In this document: piece after piece, positions 23,393 to 33,998 of the stretch
Numbering within the stretch: position 1 is the first letter of the stretch
Layout of the letters: the number at the start of each line of letters is the position of its first letter
Origin: Calliphora vicina
Lineage: Eukaryota > Arthropoda > Insecta > Diptera > Calliphoridae
Direction of reading: 5' to 3'
NCBI RefSeq assembly: GCF_958450345.1
Contig: NC_088780.1
Location: 33,131,667-33,195,666 of the forward strand
DNA: 64,000 bases
Translations under genes and position numbers: made by a program
The notes under the pieces: model-generated
What the model saw: the letters and a program-made list of their open reading frames with translations, nothing else
Database searches by the model: none
Told to the model about the DNA's origin: nothing

Positions 23393-24600
23393 TTGGGGCA
23401 GAATCGAATTTTTTTGGAAATAAATTTGGCATTTCTAAACAGCTGGTCGGGATAAAATTAAAATTAAGTCTATCAAAATTATTGCACTTTTTCATACTAA
23501 AAAATTTATATAAATTTTATTAATGTGACTGAGTCAGAACGAATGACTTGTGTTGAATAAAATATTATGAAAATTTATACAATTTTTTTAGTATGAGAAA
23601 GTGCAATATTTTTGATAGACTTAATTTTAAAGTGGCATACTTTTGAATCTAATTGAGATATTGGCTTGAAATTTCTTTTGTAAGACCAAAAATTAACTTA
23701 TCTAAACAAAAAACTATAGATCGGAATGAATGTGAATCCAATTGTTCCTAATATTTTCAATCCTATTAAAATTTTGATATACATTTTAGTTTTAGAAACT
23801 CAATGAATATGTAGTATGTAGTAAAATGTTTATTTATTAACGAAACTCAATGAAATTCTTAACGTTTTTTATGTTTGTCATTCTAAATAACAAGGTGTAA
23901 AAAAACTTGTCAAAAGGTCAAAGGCAATTCCGCAATTCCTAAAAATTGAAGCTTAAATCCCAAAAATGGTATTTTTTACTTTTCCTTCGGGGATGGAAAA
24001 ATACTTTGGCGATAAATAGGGAATACATCAAGGTTTCCAAAGCTGCTTTTTGTTTTCTGACCCCAGCTTTGGGATTTTACAACATGTGGCCCAAAGTTGA
24101 ATTTTTGAAAAAAATAGGTCAAATTCCGAAGGGCATAGGGGCGACATATTTGAAGAATAGGACATGTTTTTTATATCAGTAGAATACTACGTAAAGATAT
24201 CTTCTAGATAAACATAAAATTGTTATATGTTCTAAAAGAAAGTTTTTTTTATTAAAAAAGAGTTAAGTTACCTTTTCGCACAAAAAACAGCAAAAATCAA
24301 CTATTTTTTTAATGTTATTCGTAATTTAGTTGTCCAACTAACAAACAAAATTCGAGTCCATTCGGTCCAAAAGTACGACCCATATTTTTAAAAAAGCGGA
24401 CCAAGGTATGGCAAAATTTTAACATTTCAATTTTTAAATGTCTATAACTCGAAAATTAGAAGAGATAAATTGCACACGCAACCATGTTTTTTTAAGACCT
24501 AGCCGAGCGCTTTTCAAAAATATTAAAATCTTTGAAATTGGATAGAAACAAAAAAATTATACGTGTTTAAAAATTTTAAATGTCGAGACACTGCAAATCT
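23393..24600 (+). repeat. Dispersed repeat family R, longest copy
   Basis: Starts with TTGGGGCAGAATCG, carries a hairpin at 23465-23640, then GTGGCATACTTTTG, AACAAGGTGTAAAAAAACTT, the CCGCAATTCC block, CCTTCGGGGATGGAAAAATA and a TCTATAACTCGAAAATTAGA tract. The inverted copy at 50215-51095 follows it block for block. The open frame 23946-24182 is a by-product. No transposase, so non-autonomous if mobile. Confidence 0.7.
23465..23640. repeat. Hairpin inside family R
   Basis: AAGTCTATCAAAATTATTGC at the left pairs with GCAATATTTTTGATAGACTT at the right. Arms are about 70 bp including the ATACTAAAAAATTTATA stretch, with a loop of about 45 bp. The family copy at 50890-51035 has the same hairpin with a different terminal stem sequence (ACTCCGTCCTTC / GAAGGACGGAGT). 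Confidence 0.85.
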
Positions 24601-24760
24601 CGATGAAGATCTCGTTTCTTCGGCTCTATACGTAGATGCCCTTTCGCTATTTTCCTCAAGACGTGATTCGCGTTAACTTTCTGTTTCCGCATCTCTAGAC
24701 GTAGATGCCCTAGCCCGATTTTCCTGCAGAATTACGTTTTTTTTTTTAAAAAGTGCAAAT
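24600..24760. repeat. 69-bp tandem duplication, G+C-richer
   Basis: CGTAGATGCC recurs at 24631 and 24700, with surrounding similarity (CTCTATACGTAGATGCCCT and CTCTAGACGTAGATGCCCT). 69 bp is 23 codons, and one forward frame reads LYVDAL / LDVDAL, but it is interrupted by a stop. Origin unknown. Confidence 0.45.
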
Positions 24761-24769
24761 TTTAGCGAT

Positions 24770-25775
24770 TAATCGATTAACGATTCATTTTCAATCACCA
24801 CTTATAACGCTTTAATAGTTTTTTGGGCCAAGTTCTACACGCATGCAAGCATGAATGTATGTATGTACTTGTGTCTATATGAATTGTATGCGGTATAAAT
24901 TTCAAAGCTTTTTAAATGTTACTACAAGTAGTTGTTGTTTTCGTTGTTGTATATTTCCATTTAGTAAAGTTGTATTTCTTGTTGTTATTCAGAGTTGGGT
25001 GTAGCAACTGAAAATAAAGGGTTCCAAGGCCTTAAGCTTATAATTAATTGCATGTTCGGTCGAGACGAAATAATCCTTGGACATAGTTAAAAGAATTTTG
25101 GAGAAACTAAACTAAAAAAACTAAACAGAACTATATCTAATAACACAACCAACCCTCTTTTGAAAGTTTTCCTTAAGACCCCCAGACCCAACTTGTAATA
25201 TAAACAACAAAAAGCAATACAGTAACTATAAACACCAGTTTTCAATATGAACAACTGAAATCAACACCCTTTTCATATGACTTTCAATATTCAACACCCC
25301 CTCTCTCTCTCCCATTACCAAACTAGTGTGGGTTATAATTGTGTGAGAGTGTTTCCTTTAAATAAAAGCGGCCATGTTTTCTTTATCTTTAGTGGGTGTT
25401 TTCTGTTGTTGTTGTTTATGTTTATAGTTCCTGTTAAGATGGGGTCCTTTTTATTTTTGTTATCAAACAATTTCTTGTTACACAACCTAATTTAAGTTAA
25501 AATCATCAACTTTTTTTGTTTTTAGTTTTTGAAATTAAAAAAAGAAACAATATTTATGTTTATGTTTAATTTATTTTGTTTAAGGTCTTTTAATTTGCAA
25601 GTGTGTATACAATTCATTCATTTCTGTTTGGTTTTTGGTTACAAGGAAAGGAAAACAAGTGAAGAGATCCCAAAAAATATGGTTTTTCATAATTTGTTAC
25701 ATTTATTCTAAGAAATGTTGGTGTGTGAGTAATTTATAAATATTTGATTTCGGCAGTGCCGAATATCAGATTTTG
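24770..25775. other. A/T-rich DNA, no gene seen
   Basis: Simple sequence (TGTATGTATG at 24860, CTCTCTCTCTC at 25303) and T-rich tracts. The open frames 25277-25495 and 25529-25711 are T-rich and lack motifs. Confidence 0.5.
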
Positions 25776-25778
25776 TTA

Positions 25779-27341
25779 AGTTCTAGCTTGGTTCCAGTTC
25801 AGTTCTAGTTCACATCTAGTTCAGTTCTAGTTCAGTTCTAGTTCAGTTCTAGTTCAGTTCTAGTTCAGTTCTAGTTCAGTTCTAGTTCAGTTCTAGTTCA
25901 GTTCTAGTTCAGTTCTAGTTCAGTTCTAGTTCAGTTCTAGTTCAGTTCTAGTTCAGTTCTAGTTCAGTTCTAGTTCAGTTCTAGTTCAGTTCTAGTTCAG
26001 TTCTAGTTCAGTTCTAGTTCAGTTCTAGTTCAGTTCTAGTTCAGTTCAGTTCAGTTCTAGTTCAGTTCTAGTTCAGTTCTAGTTCAGTTCTAGTTCAGTT
26101 CTAGTTCAGTTCTAGTTCAGTTCTAGTTCAGTTCTAGTTCAGTTCTAGTTCAGTTCTAGTTCAGTTCTAGTTCAGTTCTAGTTCAGTTCTAGTTCAGTTC
26201 TAGTTCAGTTCTAGTTCAGTTCTAGTTCAGTTCTAGTTCAGTTCTAGTTCAGTTCTAGTTCAGTTCTAGTTCAGTTCTAGTTCAGTTCTAGTTCAGTTGT
26301 AGTTCAGTTCTAGTTCAGTTCTAGTTCAGTTCTAGTTCAGTTGTAGTTCAGTTCTAGTTCAGTTCTAGTTCAGTTCTAGTTCAGTTCTAGTTCAGTTCTA
26401 GTTCAGTTCTAGTTCAGTTCTAGTTCAGTTCTAGTTCAGTTCTAGTTCAGTTCTAGTTCAGTTCTAGTTCAGTTCTAGTTCAGTTCTAGTTCAGTTCTAG
26501 TTCAGTTCTAGTTCAGTTCTAGTTCAGTTCTAATTCTAGTTCAGTTCTAGTTCAGTTCTAGTTCAGTACTAGTTCAGTTCTAGTTCAGTTCTAGTTCTGT
26601 TCTAGTTCAGTTCTAGTTCAGTTCTAGTACAGTTCTAGTTCAGTTCTAGTTCAGTTCTAGTTCAGTTCTAGTTCAGTTCTAGTACAGTTCTAGTTCAGTT
26701 CTAGTTCAGTTCTAGTTCAGTTCTAGTTCAGTTCTAGTTCAGTTCTAGTTCAGTTCTAGTTCAGTTCTAGTTCAGTTCTAGTTCAGTTCTAGTTCAGTTC
26801 TAGTTCAGTTCTAGTTCAGTTCTAGTTCAGTTCTAGTTCAGTTCTAGTTCAGTTCTAGTTCAGTTCTAGTTCAGTTCTAGTTCAGTTCTAGTTCAGTTCT
26901 AGTTCAGTTCTAGTTCAGTTCTAGTTCAGTTCTAGTTCAGTTCTAGTTCAGTTCTAGTTCAGTTCTAGTTCAGTTCTAGTTCAGTTCTAGTTCAGTTCTA
27001 GTTCAGTTCTAGTTCAGTTCTAGTTCAGTTCTAGTTCAGTTCTAGTTCAGTTCTAGTTCAGTTCTAGTTCAGTTCTAGTTCAGTTCTAGTTCAGTTCTAG
27101 TTCAGTTCTAGTTCAGTTCTAGTTCAGTTCTAGTTCAGTTCTAGTTCAGTTCTAGTTCAGTTCTAGTTCAGTTCTAGTTCAGTTCTAGTTCAGTTCTAGT
27201 TCAGTTCTAGTTCAGTTCTAGTTCAGTTCTAGTTCAGTTCTAGTTCAGTTCTAGTTCAGTTCTAGTTCAGTTCTAGTTCAGTTCTAGTTCAGTTCTAGTT
27301 CAGTTCAGTTCTAGTTCAGTTCTAGTTCAGTTCTAGTTTCA
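25779..27341 (+). repeat. 11-bp minisatellite (TAGTTCAGTTC)n, about 140 copies
   Basis: Nearly pure tandem repeat of TAGTTCAGTTC over about 1.56 kb, with rare point variants (TTGTAG, TACTAG, TCTGTTC, TAGTACAG), a TAATTC break near 26530 and 5-bp contractions near 26045 and 27303. The unit is itself a 6+5 duplication (TAGTTC + AGTTC). Edge units (25770-25815) are degenerate, suggesting growth from a TTCTAG-rich seed. Every frame contains TAG or the repeat is out of phase, so it is not coding. Confidence 0.98.
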
Positions 27342-27344
27342 GTC

Positions 27345-29253
27345 GTGATTTATCCACATAGGCAGATTATTATTTTGCATTCAGGTTATTGTAAAGTGCT
27401 TTTAAGTCGTTTTCTGCTACCTAAAGAAAATTATCATTTTAAACACTTTAATGTAATTTTGTGTTTATAATTATTACTACTGTAAATCGTTTGTTTCGTT
27501 CCATTTCCATTGTTTTGACATTGATTTTTTTCCAACTTCAAAACCTTATTTCTGTTCCTTGCTTGTCCAGTTGCAGCAAAGTTACCAGCTAAAATATTGT
27601 TTGGTGGGTCAGTAGCTGTGGTGCTGTTTTAGTACTGTGTTGTGGTTTTATGGTTTGAAAATGTTATTAAAATTGATGAATACGCTAATTTATAAAATAA
27701 ATTGCCAAGATTTAAATAAAAAGCTGGAAAAAGGTTTCTTTCTTTTTGTCTTTGTAGTGACTAAACAAAAACTAGAAAAAGTATAATGAAAATTAATTAC
27801 AACTAAAAGTTCAAAACAAACAAATTGTATGAAATTAATTTCTATTATAAAATTTCTTTTTTTGTTTCAATTGAAAAAAAATTGTTTGGGGATTTATGTT
27901 ATATTTAAATAATTAAATTTTTCTTGAATGGTTTATTTGATGTGTTACGAATATTTATATTTAATGGCAAGAAATTTATTAATTAAATTCTTCTCGTTTT
28001 AAGAAAAATCTCTTATGTTATCTCTTTGTGGAAATCCAGAAACTCCATGTTTATTTAGTCTTTTAATAAATAAATGTGTACTTAAGTAGATTTTAAATTT
28101 AAAAGATAAAGAAAACACAGACAAAATGTTTATTTAAGTAACAATTCCCTGGAAGATTTACTAGTTTACATATGACTCAATAGGAAATTTAGGACATACA
28201 GAAACGTTTTAGTCAACCCATTTTTCGAAACAGTTATTATAATACCTTTACATCTATAACAGTTACATATATTTATAACTAATTTTATAAATAATACATG
28301 GGTCTTACTTAGATCTATTTTAAATGTTCCTATTAAACATTTTCAAGTATTAAGTATTTAATTGCTAAATCTGCTGAAATATTTCTAGTGACCATTTTAC
28401 ACAAATTCACATACATATCTAAATGATAACAAATCTTAATATAAAACTGTTGATAAGAAAAAACAAAATTAAATAAAACAAGAAACATTAACGCTTTTAG
28501 AAAATAGAATTTATTTGCCAAAGAGACACTTTTAAAACAAAGGAAAGAAGAACAAATAGAGAAGTATGTTTTTAAAAAAAATCTCCAAAAAAAGACAAGA
28601 GACAAATGACAAAGTAACAATAGACATTACATTGTATTCAAGTACATTCACAAGCATAAATGCTTAGTTACTCATATATGCAGACATATTAGGGTTGCTC
28701 CTATATAATTGGTAACTAAAGAAAAAATTATACTCTACAAATAGTAATTTATGTTTTCATATTGTTCAACATACTACTGTTAACCCTCTAACCCACAAGA
28801 GTACCTCAAAGTATGCATTACAAAACACCAATTATCTCAAAAAGTGATAATAATGATAATTTTTAAATTTAACTGTGACTTTATTTACAGATTTGTAAAC
28901 ATTTCCCTCGAAGGTCGAAATGCATTCTGACTTTTAGTTTTTGTTCTGTCAGCTGTTTTGTGAATGCTGTTATAATTTTAGCACGTGAAATTTTGTGTGT
29001 ATTTTTTTTTTAAATCAAATTTTTACTAACTTCTAGTCGCCCGATCTATTCGAAAGTTTTTTTATTAGTTCTTTTTCATTAGTTTTTCAATAAAATCGTA
29101 ATTAAAAAATCACGGGATATCTCATCTCTAATGCCTTATAATTAAAGATTTTCACATTTTCTCTTTAAGTTTCATAAATGTTCTTCCGTCAAAGAAAATG
29201 ACTTGTTGCTCTCAAAAATAAAGAGACTTAAACCTTCAAGGGTTTTGCGTCTC
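27345..29253. other. A/T-rich DNA, no gene seen
   Basis: Long A/T-rich stretch. The 95-codon minus-strand frame at 28333-28620 is rich in F, L, C and Y, as expected from a random T-rich sequence, and has no domain. No recognised repeat. Confidence 0.5.
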
Positions 29254-29377
29254 ATTCTTACCAAGGTTGCCAACTCTTCAGCTCAGAAAATGGATAGATT
29301 TTGAATTAAAAATGGCTAGAAATGGCTAAAACCCAAAAATAACTGAATACAAATTCAAAAATATTACATTTCTTGCC

Positions 29378-29485
29378 CCCCCATTGCCACGAAGTCTGGT
29401 TATGTGTTAACTAATAGTTATACTGACAGTTTTAAACGGCAGTAAAACTAGTTAGCACCTAACCAGACTTCGTGTTAATGGGGGT
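29378..29485. repeat. Foldback repeat ending in CACGAAGTCTGG
   Basis: CCCCATTGCCACGAAGTCTG on the left pairs with CAGACTTCGTGTTAATGGGG on the right, with a small loop around 29430. A third copy of the arm (GACTTCGTGTTAATGGGGTT) follows the LINE fragment at 29738. Small non-coding foldback unit. Confidence 0.75.
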
Positions 29486-29503
29486 TAGAGATTATACATA
29501 ATA

Positions 29504-29704
29504 TTGTCATCAGATTATTTTAACAGTTTTAAAAAGTTTTCGAACATAACACAGGTCAACAGCAAAAAAGCTTTTTGTAGTCATCAAATCGATGAAAGCG
29601 GGGTAGTAGACATGGCAGAACAAATCGCAGTAGCATTGAAAACAGCCTGCGATGCATCCATGCCAATCAAACGGTCAAACAATAGAAGGAAGCCAAACTA
29701 CTGA
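29504..29704 (+). pseudogene. LINE fragment (end of endonuclease region)
   Basis: A 66-residue frame ending in ACDASMPIKRSNNRRKPNY, followed by a stop. A basic stretch leading to a (K/R)-x-P-x-WW motif after an ALKTAC-like helix is usual between endonuclease and reverse transcriptase of Jockey-type LINEs. It is cut on both sides by copies of the CGAAGTCTGG foldback arm, so it looks captured within the hAT-like element. The start codon is not a real start. Confidence 0.5.
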
Positions 29705-30109
29705 TGGAGGCAGTATCAAAGATGTAAAATTTTTACCGACTTCGTGTTAATGGGGTTTAGCAGATTTAAAGATTGTAATATCAATATATTTTTTTCCTTT
29801 TTGATAAATTTTACATTTTGAAACAATTTAGAATACTGTTTTCATGAAACCAATAATATTCTCATCAAATCATCAACAGACGAATTTGTTTAAAAGGACT
29901 GTTTCTTTGTCATTTGATAAAAAATACTGTTTTATTTTTAAAAAATTACAAAAATGCTCATGAAAAGTATAAAATAAAAAAGGCTAGGACAAATTAAAAT
30001 GGCTAGATCTTCCGGTTAGATTAAATCTAGCCATTTTTTTATGGCTAAATAAAAATAAAATCGCTAGATCTAGCCGGAAAATGGCTAAATTGGCAACCTT
30101 GATTCTTAC

Positions 30110-30626
30110 AGTGGGGCAGAATCAATATTTGTAGGAAATAAATCAATGAAACATTTAACGTTTTTTAAATTTGCCAATACCTAAATTGGAGCGAAAATCC
30201 CAAATATGGTATTTTTTAAAATTTAGCTTTTAGTGGAGGGAAAATGCCAAAGTTTAATTAAAACAAATGAGTGATAGGTTTACTTGGCGTACGCCGTCTA
30301 GTTTTAGTTTATTTTAAATGTTTTAATTATTTTATTATGACAATGAAATTTAATTAATAAACTGTATCACAGCTAAGCTCTCTGTCGAATGAAATGATCT
30401 TTTTTATAGATCAGCCTTTTTGTTCTTTGCTTATTCATATATTTCGTTAGGTGCAGCAACGGCTAGCTGTTGATGAGTTGAATGTAAATTCGGTTACACG
30501 GTGATCGCCACAAGCAATAGCGTCCACATTTCCTTCGGGGATAGGAAAATACTTTACGGATAAATAGGGAACACATCAAGGTTTCTAAGGCAGCTTTCCG
30601 TTTTATGATCCCAGTGAGATTTTAAA
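30110..30626 (+). repeat. Dispersed repeat family R, copy 3 (interrupted)
   Basis: Begins GTGGGGCAGAATC, continues with AATCCCAAATATGGTATTTT and CCTTCGGGGATAGGAAAATA and the GGGAACACATCAAGG block also seen at 23980-24060. It stops abruptly where laminin sequence begins. Confidence 0.65.
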
Positions 30627-31558
30627 ACATGAGATTCTGTGATGTTATTACCGGTCGATGTCGTTGCCGTCCTCATATGACAGGTCGCACCTGCTCCCAA
30701 CCAAAATAGAATTATTTCATCCATCTATTGGTGTTAGTTAACGAAGCTGAAGTAGCTAAACATTGCATTTCGTACTCGAATAATGGTAACTGTACAATGG
30801 TGCCCTACCAGCCACCTCAGGATCGTATTCCAGATTCTACAGGCATTGGTTTCATATGTGTACTACGCTCCATGCCATATGATGTAGTCATTTGTTATCA
30901 TTCCACTTCCAGAGGAGATTTGGAAGATGCCTTTATCACTTTAATACGACCAGACGAAGTTGATCCTGAAGGAGATTGCGCTGATGCATTCCCATCTGGT
31001 TCCAGTATTTACGAGTCTCGTGTGCCTATCTACTTACCAGACCGTGAACGTAAAGTTATTGCTTTGCGTGAAGTTTGCTTGGAGGCTGGAAAGGCTTACA
31101 AGTTCAAGATACACTTCGAAAGAGGCAGACACAATGAAGACAATCCCACTGCTACCATAATGATAGATTCGTTAACATTGATACCACGCATAGAGCTCAC
31201 TAGCGTGTTTACTGGTACTCCCACAGCCGATTCGCGTCACCAAGAATATTATCAAATGGGTTGTAATCAATCACTGTACAACTTGCGTTACGGTGCATTT
31301 GCTGATGAACGCTGCCGTGAATTGGAGAATTATGTTAGTACGATTATCTACGATGGTGCCAGTATGTGTAATTGTAATCCTACTGGATCATTGAGTAAGG
31401 AGTGTGAATCAAAGGGTGGTTATTGTCACTGTAAACCCAATGTTATTGGTCGCCAATGTGACCAATGTGCTGCCGGTACTTATGGTTTTGGACCAGAAGT
31501 TTGCAAGGCTTGCGATTGCAACAGCATAGGAGCTAAGGACAACAATTGTGACGTTATT
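30627..31558 (+). pseudogene. Laminin beta-chain (LanB1-like) fragment, broken
   Basis: A host-gene fragment of an extracellular basement-membrane protein. It opens with the end of an EGF-like LE module (CDVITGRCRCRPHMTGRTC), then an in-frame TAG at 30707-30709, then an uninterrupted frame to 31657. Residues 1-205 of that frame match the laminin beta domain IV (VCLEAGKAYKFKIHFERG, LTLIPRIEL, YQMGCNQSLYNLRYGA). From residue 214 come LE modules with spaced cysteines (CNCNPTGS, GGYCHCKPNVIGRQC, CDQCAAGTYGF, CDCNSIGAKDNNC). Homology ends within an LE module after CDVI, and the last 33 codons are mariner-derived sequence. There is no signal peptide, N-terminal domain or coiled coil; a full beta chain is about 1,800 residues. 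The frame is still well preserved, so the copy is young. It is intronless over this span, which may be retro-copying or one large exon. The first annotated residue is a TTG, not a true start. Confidence 0.9.
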
Positions 31559-31880
31559 TTTGTTTTCAATAAATCGATGGTTAATGTCGCCGCACAATGG
31601 GTAACTGAAAAAAGTGGAAATAGATCTGTAACTTCTAAACTAATAGCCCGATTTTAATAAAATTGTTATAGAGGAGGTGTTGATAAGTTTAAGTTTTATA
31701 CTTATATAGAAATTTTTGAACGAAATACAAAAGTGCAAAAGAAATTAGTAAATTGTTTTTGACAATCCCACATATTTGGATTCAGTAGCGTTGTTACAGC
31801 GCCAATCTATTCAGGATAATTTGACAGATCATAAATGTGTCAAAATGTGAGCGCAGTATGGCAGTTCGTTATCCTTTAGA
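31559..31880 (-). pseudogene. Mariner-superfamily transposase remnant joined to laminin fragment
   Basis: On the minus strand the piece next to the laminin break reads ATLTIDLLKTK, matching GATFNTATATINLLKTK in the relic at 39385-39750. The block 31775-31850 (TAGCGTTGTTACAGCGCCAA, GACAGATCATAAATG) matches 39690-39740. The intervening part is deleted. It is not functional. Confidence 0.6.
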
Positions 31881-32785
31881 AGTTGCATTTGGGCTTTAGA
31901 TGAGGGAGAAAATTATTAGACCCTTTGGAGCATCAAAAATACAAGAAGTGTAAAAAAGTATCACCCTAATACATTTGTGTAGTGTATATGCCTCATACAT
32001 AGACACATAAATATGTATGTATATGTGCTCTTAATATCTCATGTACAGTATAACATAAGCTCGTAAATATTTAAACACAAGATGTCCTTTACAGACATTG
32101 TTCATGTATGCTTAAGTTTGTTTATTTTTTAAATGTTCCCTACATTGTTAAAGGCAGTTTGTAATAAATCTGTTGATAGGTAGGCAAATTACCAACATTT
32201 TAAAATGGCCTTGAACATCAAACTTGAAACAAAATATTAAAAATTCTCATATACTTACATTAATCTATGTATTTGGATCTTTAGAAAATTAATATTCTAA
32301 TATATTTAAATATCTTGTGAATAATCTAGAGAAAATCTGTAATCCGCAGTTTTCTTTTTATTACTTTTTCCTTTCTTCAACCGGATCTTTAGGGTATTTT
32401 TCTATTCGTCTAGTTTTAATTGAAAACTCTTTCTTATTGCCGACTGTCTTCTCATTTTACTACTGCCTTAACAACAAACATTTTAGTCTGGAGTCTTGTT
32501 GTTTTTCTTTTTAATTTTTTTTTGTATGTAAAGGATTCCGCCTCAACAACAGCAACATCAGAAAATATACTTTCAAATATTTTAAGGACTTTAGAGAGGA
32601 AAAAAAGAAATAACCAAGAATCTTTGGTTTATGTTCATTTTAAAACAGAAAAGTTGGAGACATGTTTTTATTTTCTTTTCATTTCAACATAATTTTTCAG
32701 ACTTACAGAGAGAATGAAATAATGTTAAACAGAAATTTCTTTAAATTATTCTTAGTCTAACTGTGCAAATAATTAAGATTTTATA
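31881..32785. other. A/T-rich DNA, no gene seen
   Basis: TGTATGTATATG simple sequence near 32010 and T-rich tracts. The two overlapping frames at 32317-32692 are T-rich and without motifs. Confidence 0.5.
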
Positions 32786-32786
32786 A

Positions 32787-33171
32787 TAAAAGGTCTTCCA
32801 AAATGGACTGCCGAACTTTGAACAGGCGGTGTCATACATTCGCATTTCTTTGAGAACGATGTAGGTCGATGATTAATAATTTATTTTGGACTAAATTAGA
32901 TAAATCTAGTATACTTTCCCGAACTAGTGATTTTACCTATTATTTAGTGTGACAACTTGTTACTTGACCCTCTTGGATTACAATGAGTCTGTCCGATACC
33001 TGGTCCAAAGTAGTCAACGGGAACACGCGTCTATGATTATCATGATGTTATATTTCATACATAATGCCGTCTATAGACCTTTCAAACCAATTAAAAATGT
33101 AGGTGTTACCTCACCCACACTTTGTTTTATTTAAATTTAATGATAAGAAGCGGTTAATTAAAGATCCTTTA
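32787..33171. mobile_element. Short copy of the GTAAAGGGTCTT TIR family
   Basis: Left end TAAAAGGTCTTCCAAAATGG and right end AAAGATCCTTTA correspond to the two ends of the longer copy at 40288-42036. The inside shares CCTCTTGGATTACAATGAG and TTTGTTTTATTTAAATTTAA with it. No transposase; about 385 bp. The right end was used as the TA target of the next element. Confidence 0.65.
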
Positions 33172-33752
33172 CAGTGCACTATAGTTCAAAGTATCACTTT
33201 TTCCGTGCAAAATTCAAATTTCGAAGTTGTCATTATTCATTATTTTTTATTGTCAACCTGTTACTAAAACTCCAATGCAATCAAATTTGCAATTGGTTTT
33301 TGTAAAATACAAAATACGGCTTGACAGCACGACTTCAAAGTCAAAGTTTCGATACATTTTTGAAAACTTGAGAATAGTATCAATATTATATTTTAACTTT
33401 TAACCGTTAATTGTGGAAAGTGTGTGAATAATTCAAATAATGTTTAAAATGGAAAACAACGAGACGTGAAAGTACTTAATTTTTCTTTCCTAAATATTTA
33501 GAAATTATTTCCCTTTATATTAAAAATTACAATTTTTAAACATAACCTTAAAGTAACTTCGTTTGATTACAAAACTATAACTTTATAAAAGCTTTTAAAA
33601 AAATGTTGACGTTTGTTAAACTTAAAATAAAAAGAAATAAATAAATATAAATGATGTGAATTCATTTCACTTTATTTTACACTGCGCATTTTTGCGCTTT
33701 CTGAGTATTTTAATTTTTTCTAGGTTACTGTGCTGTAAAAAAAATTAACTTT

Positions 33753-33998
33753 TTGAAATTTTGGCTAAAAGAACGCCCAAAAGACACAAAGTATGATGCT
33801 ATTATTAAATATATTGTGAAGAAAATTAGTGGTTCTGTTATTCTTAAGGGTTGTAAGAAATTATTGGATGAAAAAGTCCGCCTTATTGTCTACAATTACT
33901 TAAAAGTAAAATGTCAAAAATGCGGAAGAAAGGAAGATAACAGATTTGTATCTTTGGTTACCAATGACATTCACAGTACACAAGGTATTAAGGAGTGA
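33753..33998 (+). CDS. Unrecognised 81-codon frame, interrupted by transposon insertion
   Basis: Basic, lysine-rich frame with a CQKCGRK zinc-ribbon-like CxxC, a CGCTTTCTGAG / TTTCTAGG intron-like sequence just upstream (33690-33725) and an ATG-less start (TTG). The last codons run into the left TIR of the DD37E transposon (33988), so the original frame is truncated there. It may be a remnant of the host element's own protein. No family recognised. Confidence 0.3.
   Translation: MKFWLKERPKDTKYDAIIKYIVKKISGSVILKGCKKLLDEKVRLIVYNYLKVKCQKCGRKEDNRFVSLVTNDIHSTQGIKE

Larger units (their letters stand above)
29262..30101. mobile_element. Non-autonomous hAT-like element with perfect 8-bp target duplication
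   Basis: Starts CAAGGTTGCCAA and ends TTGGCAACCTTG (12-bp perfect TIRs). The flanks are the same 8 bp, ATTCTTAC, at 29254-29261 and 30102-30109. An 8-bp duplication is the hAT signature. The 840-bp inside carries TTAGCC/AATGGCTA-rich subterminal repeats, a foldback block and a LINE fragment, but no hAT transposase. It sits at the very start of a family R copy (AGTGGGGCAGAATC begins at 30109). Confidence 0.88.

Noticed and set aside
25779..27341. Possible telomere-like or protein-coding tandem repeat
   Set aside because: The unit is not G-rich on one strand, and TAG stops in each frame cycle rule out a protein.
28333..28620. 95-codon minus-strand frame, possible membrane protein
   Set aside because: F/L/C-rich composition is expected of T-rich DNA; no partner features.
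30960..31597. Frames overlapping the laminin fragment (30960-31160 plus; 31409-31597 minus)
   Set aside because: Out-of-frame shadows of the laminin reading frame, which alone has domain motifs.
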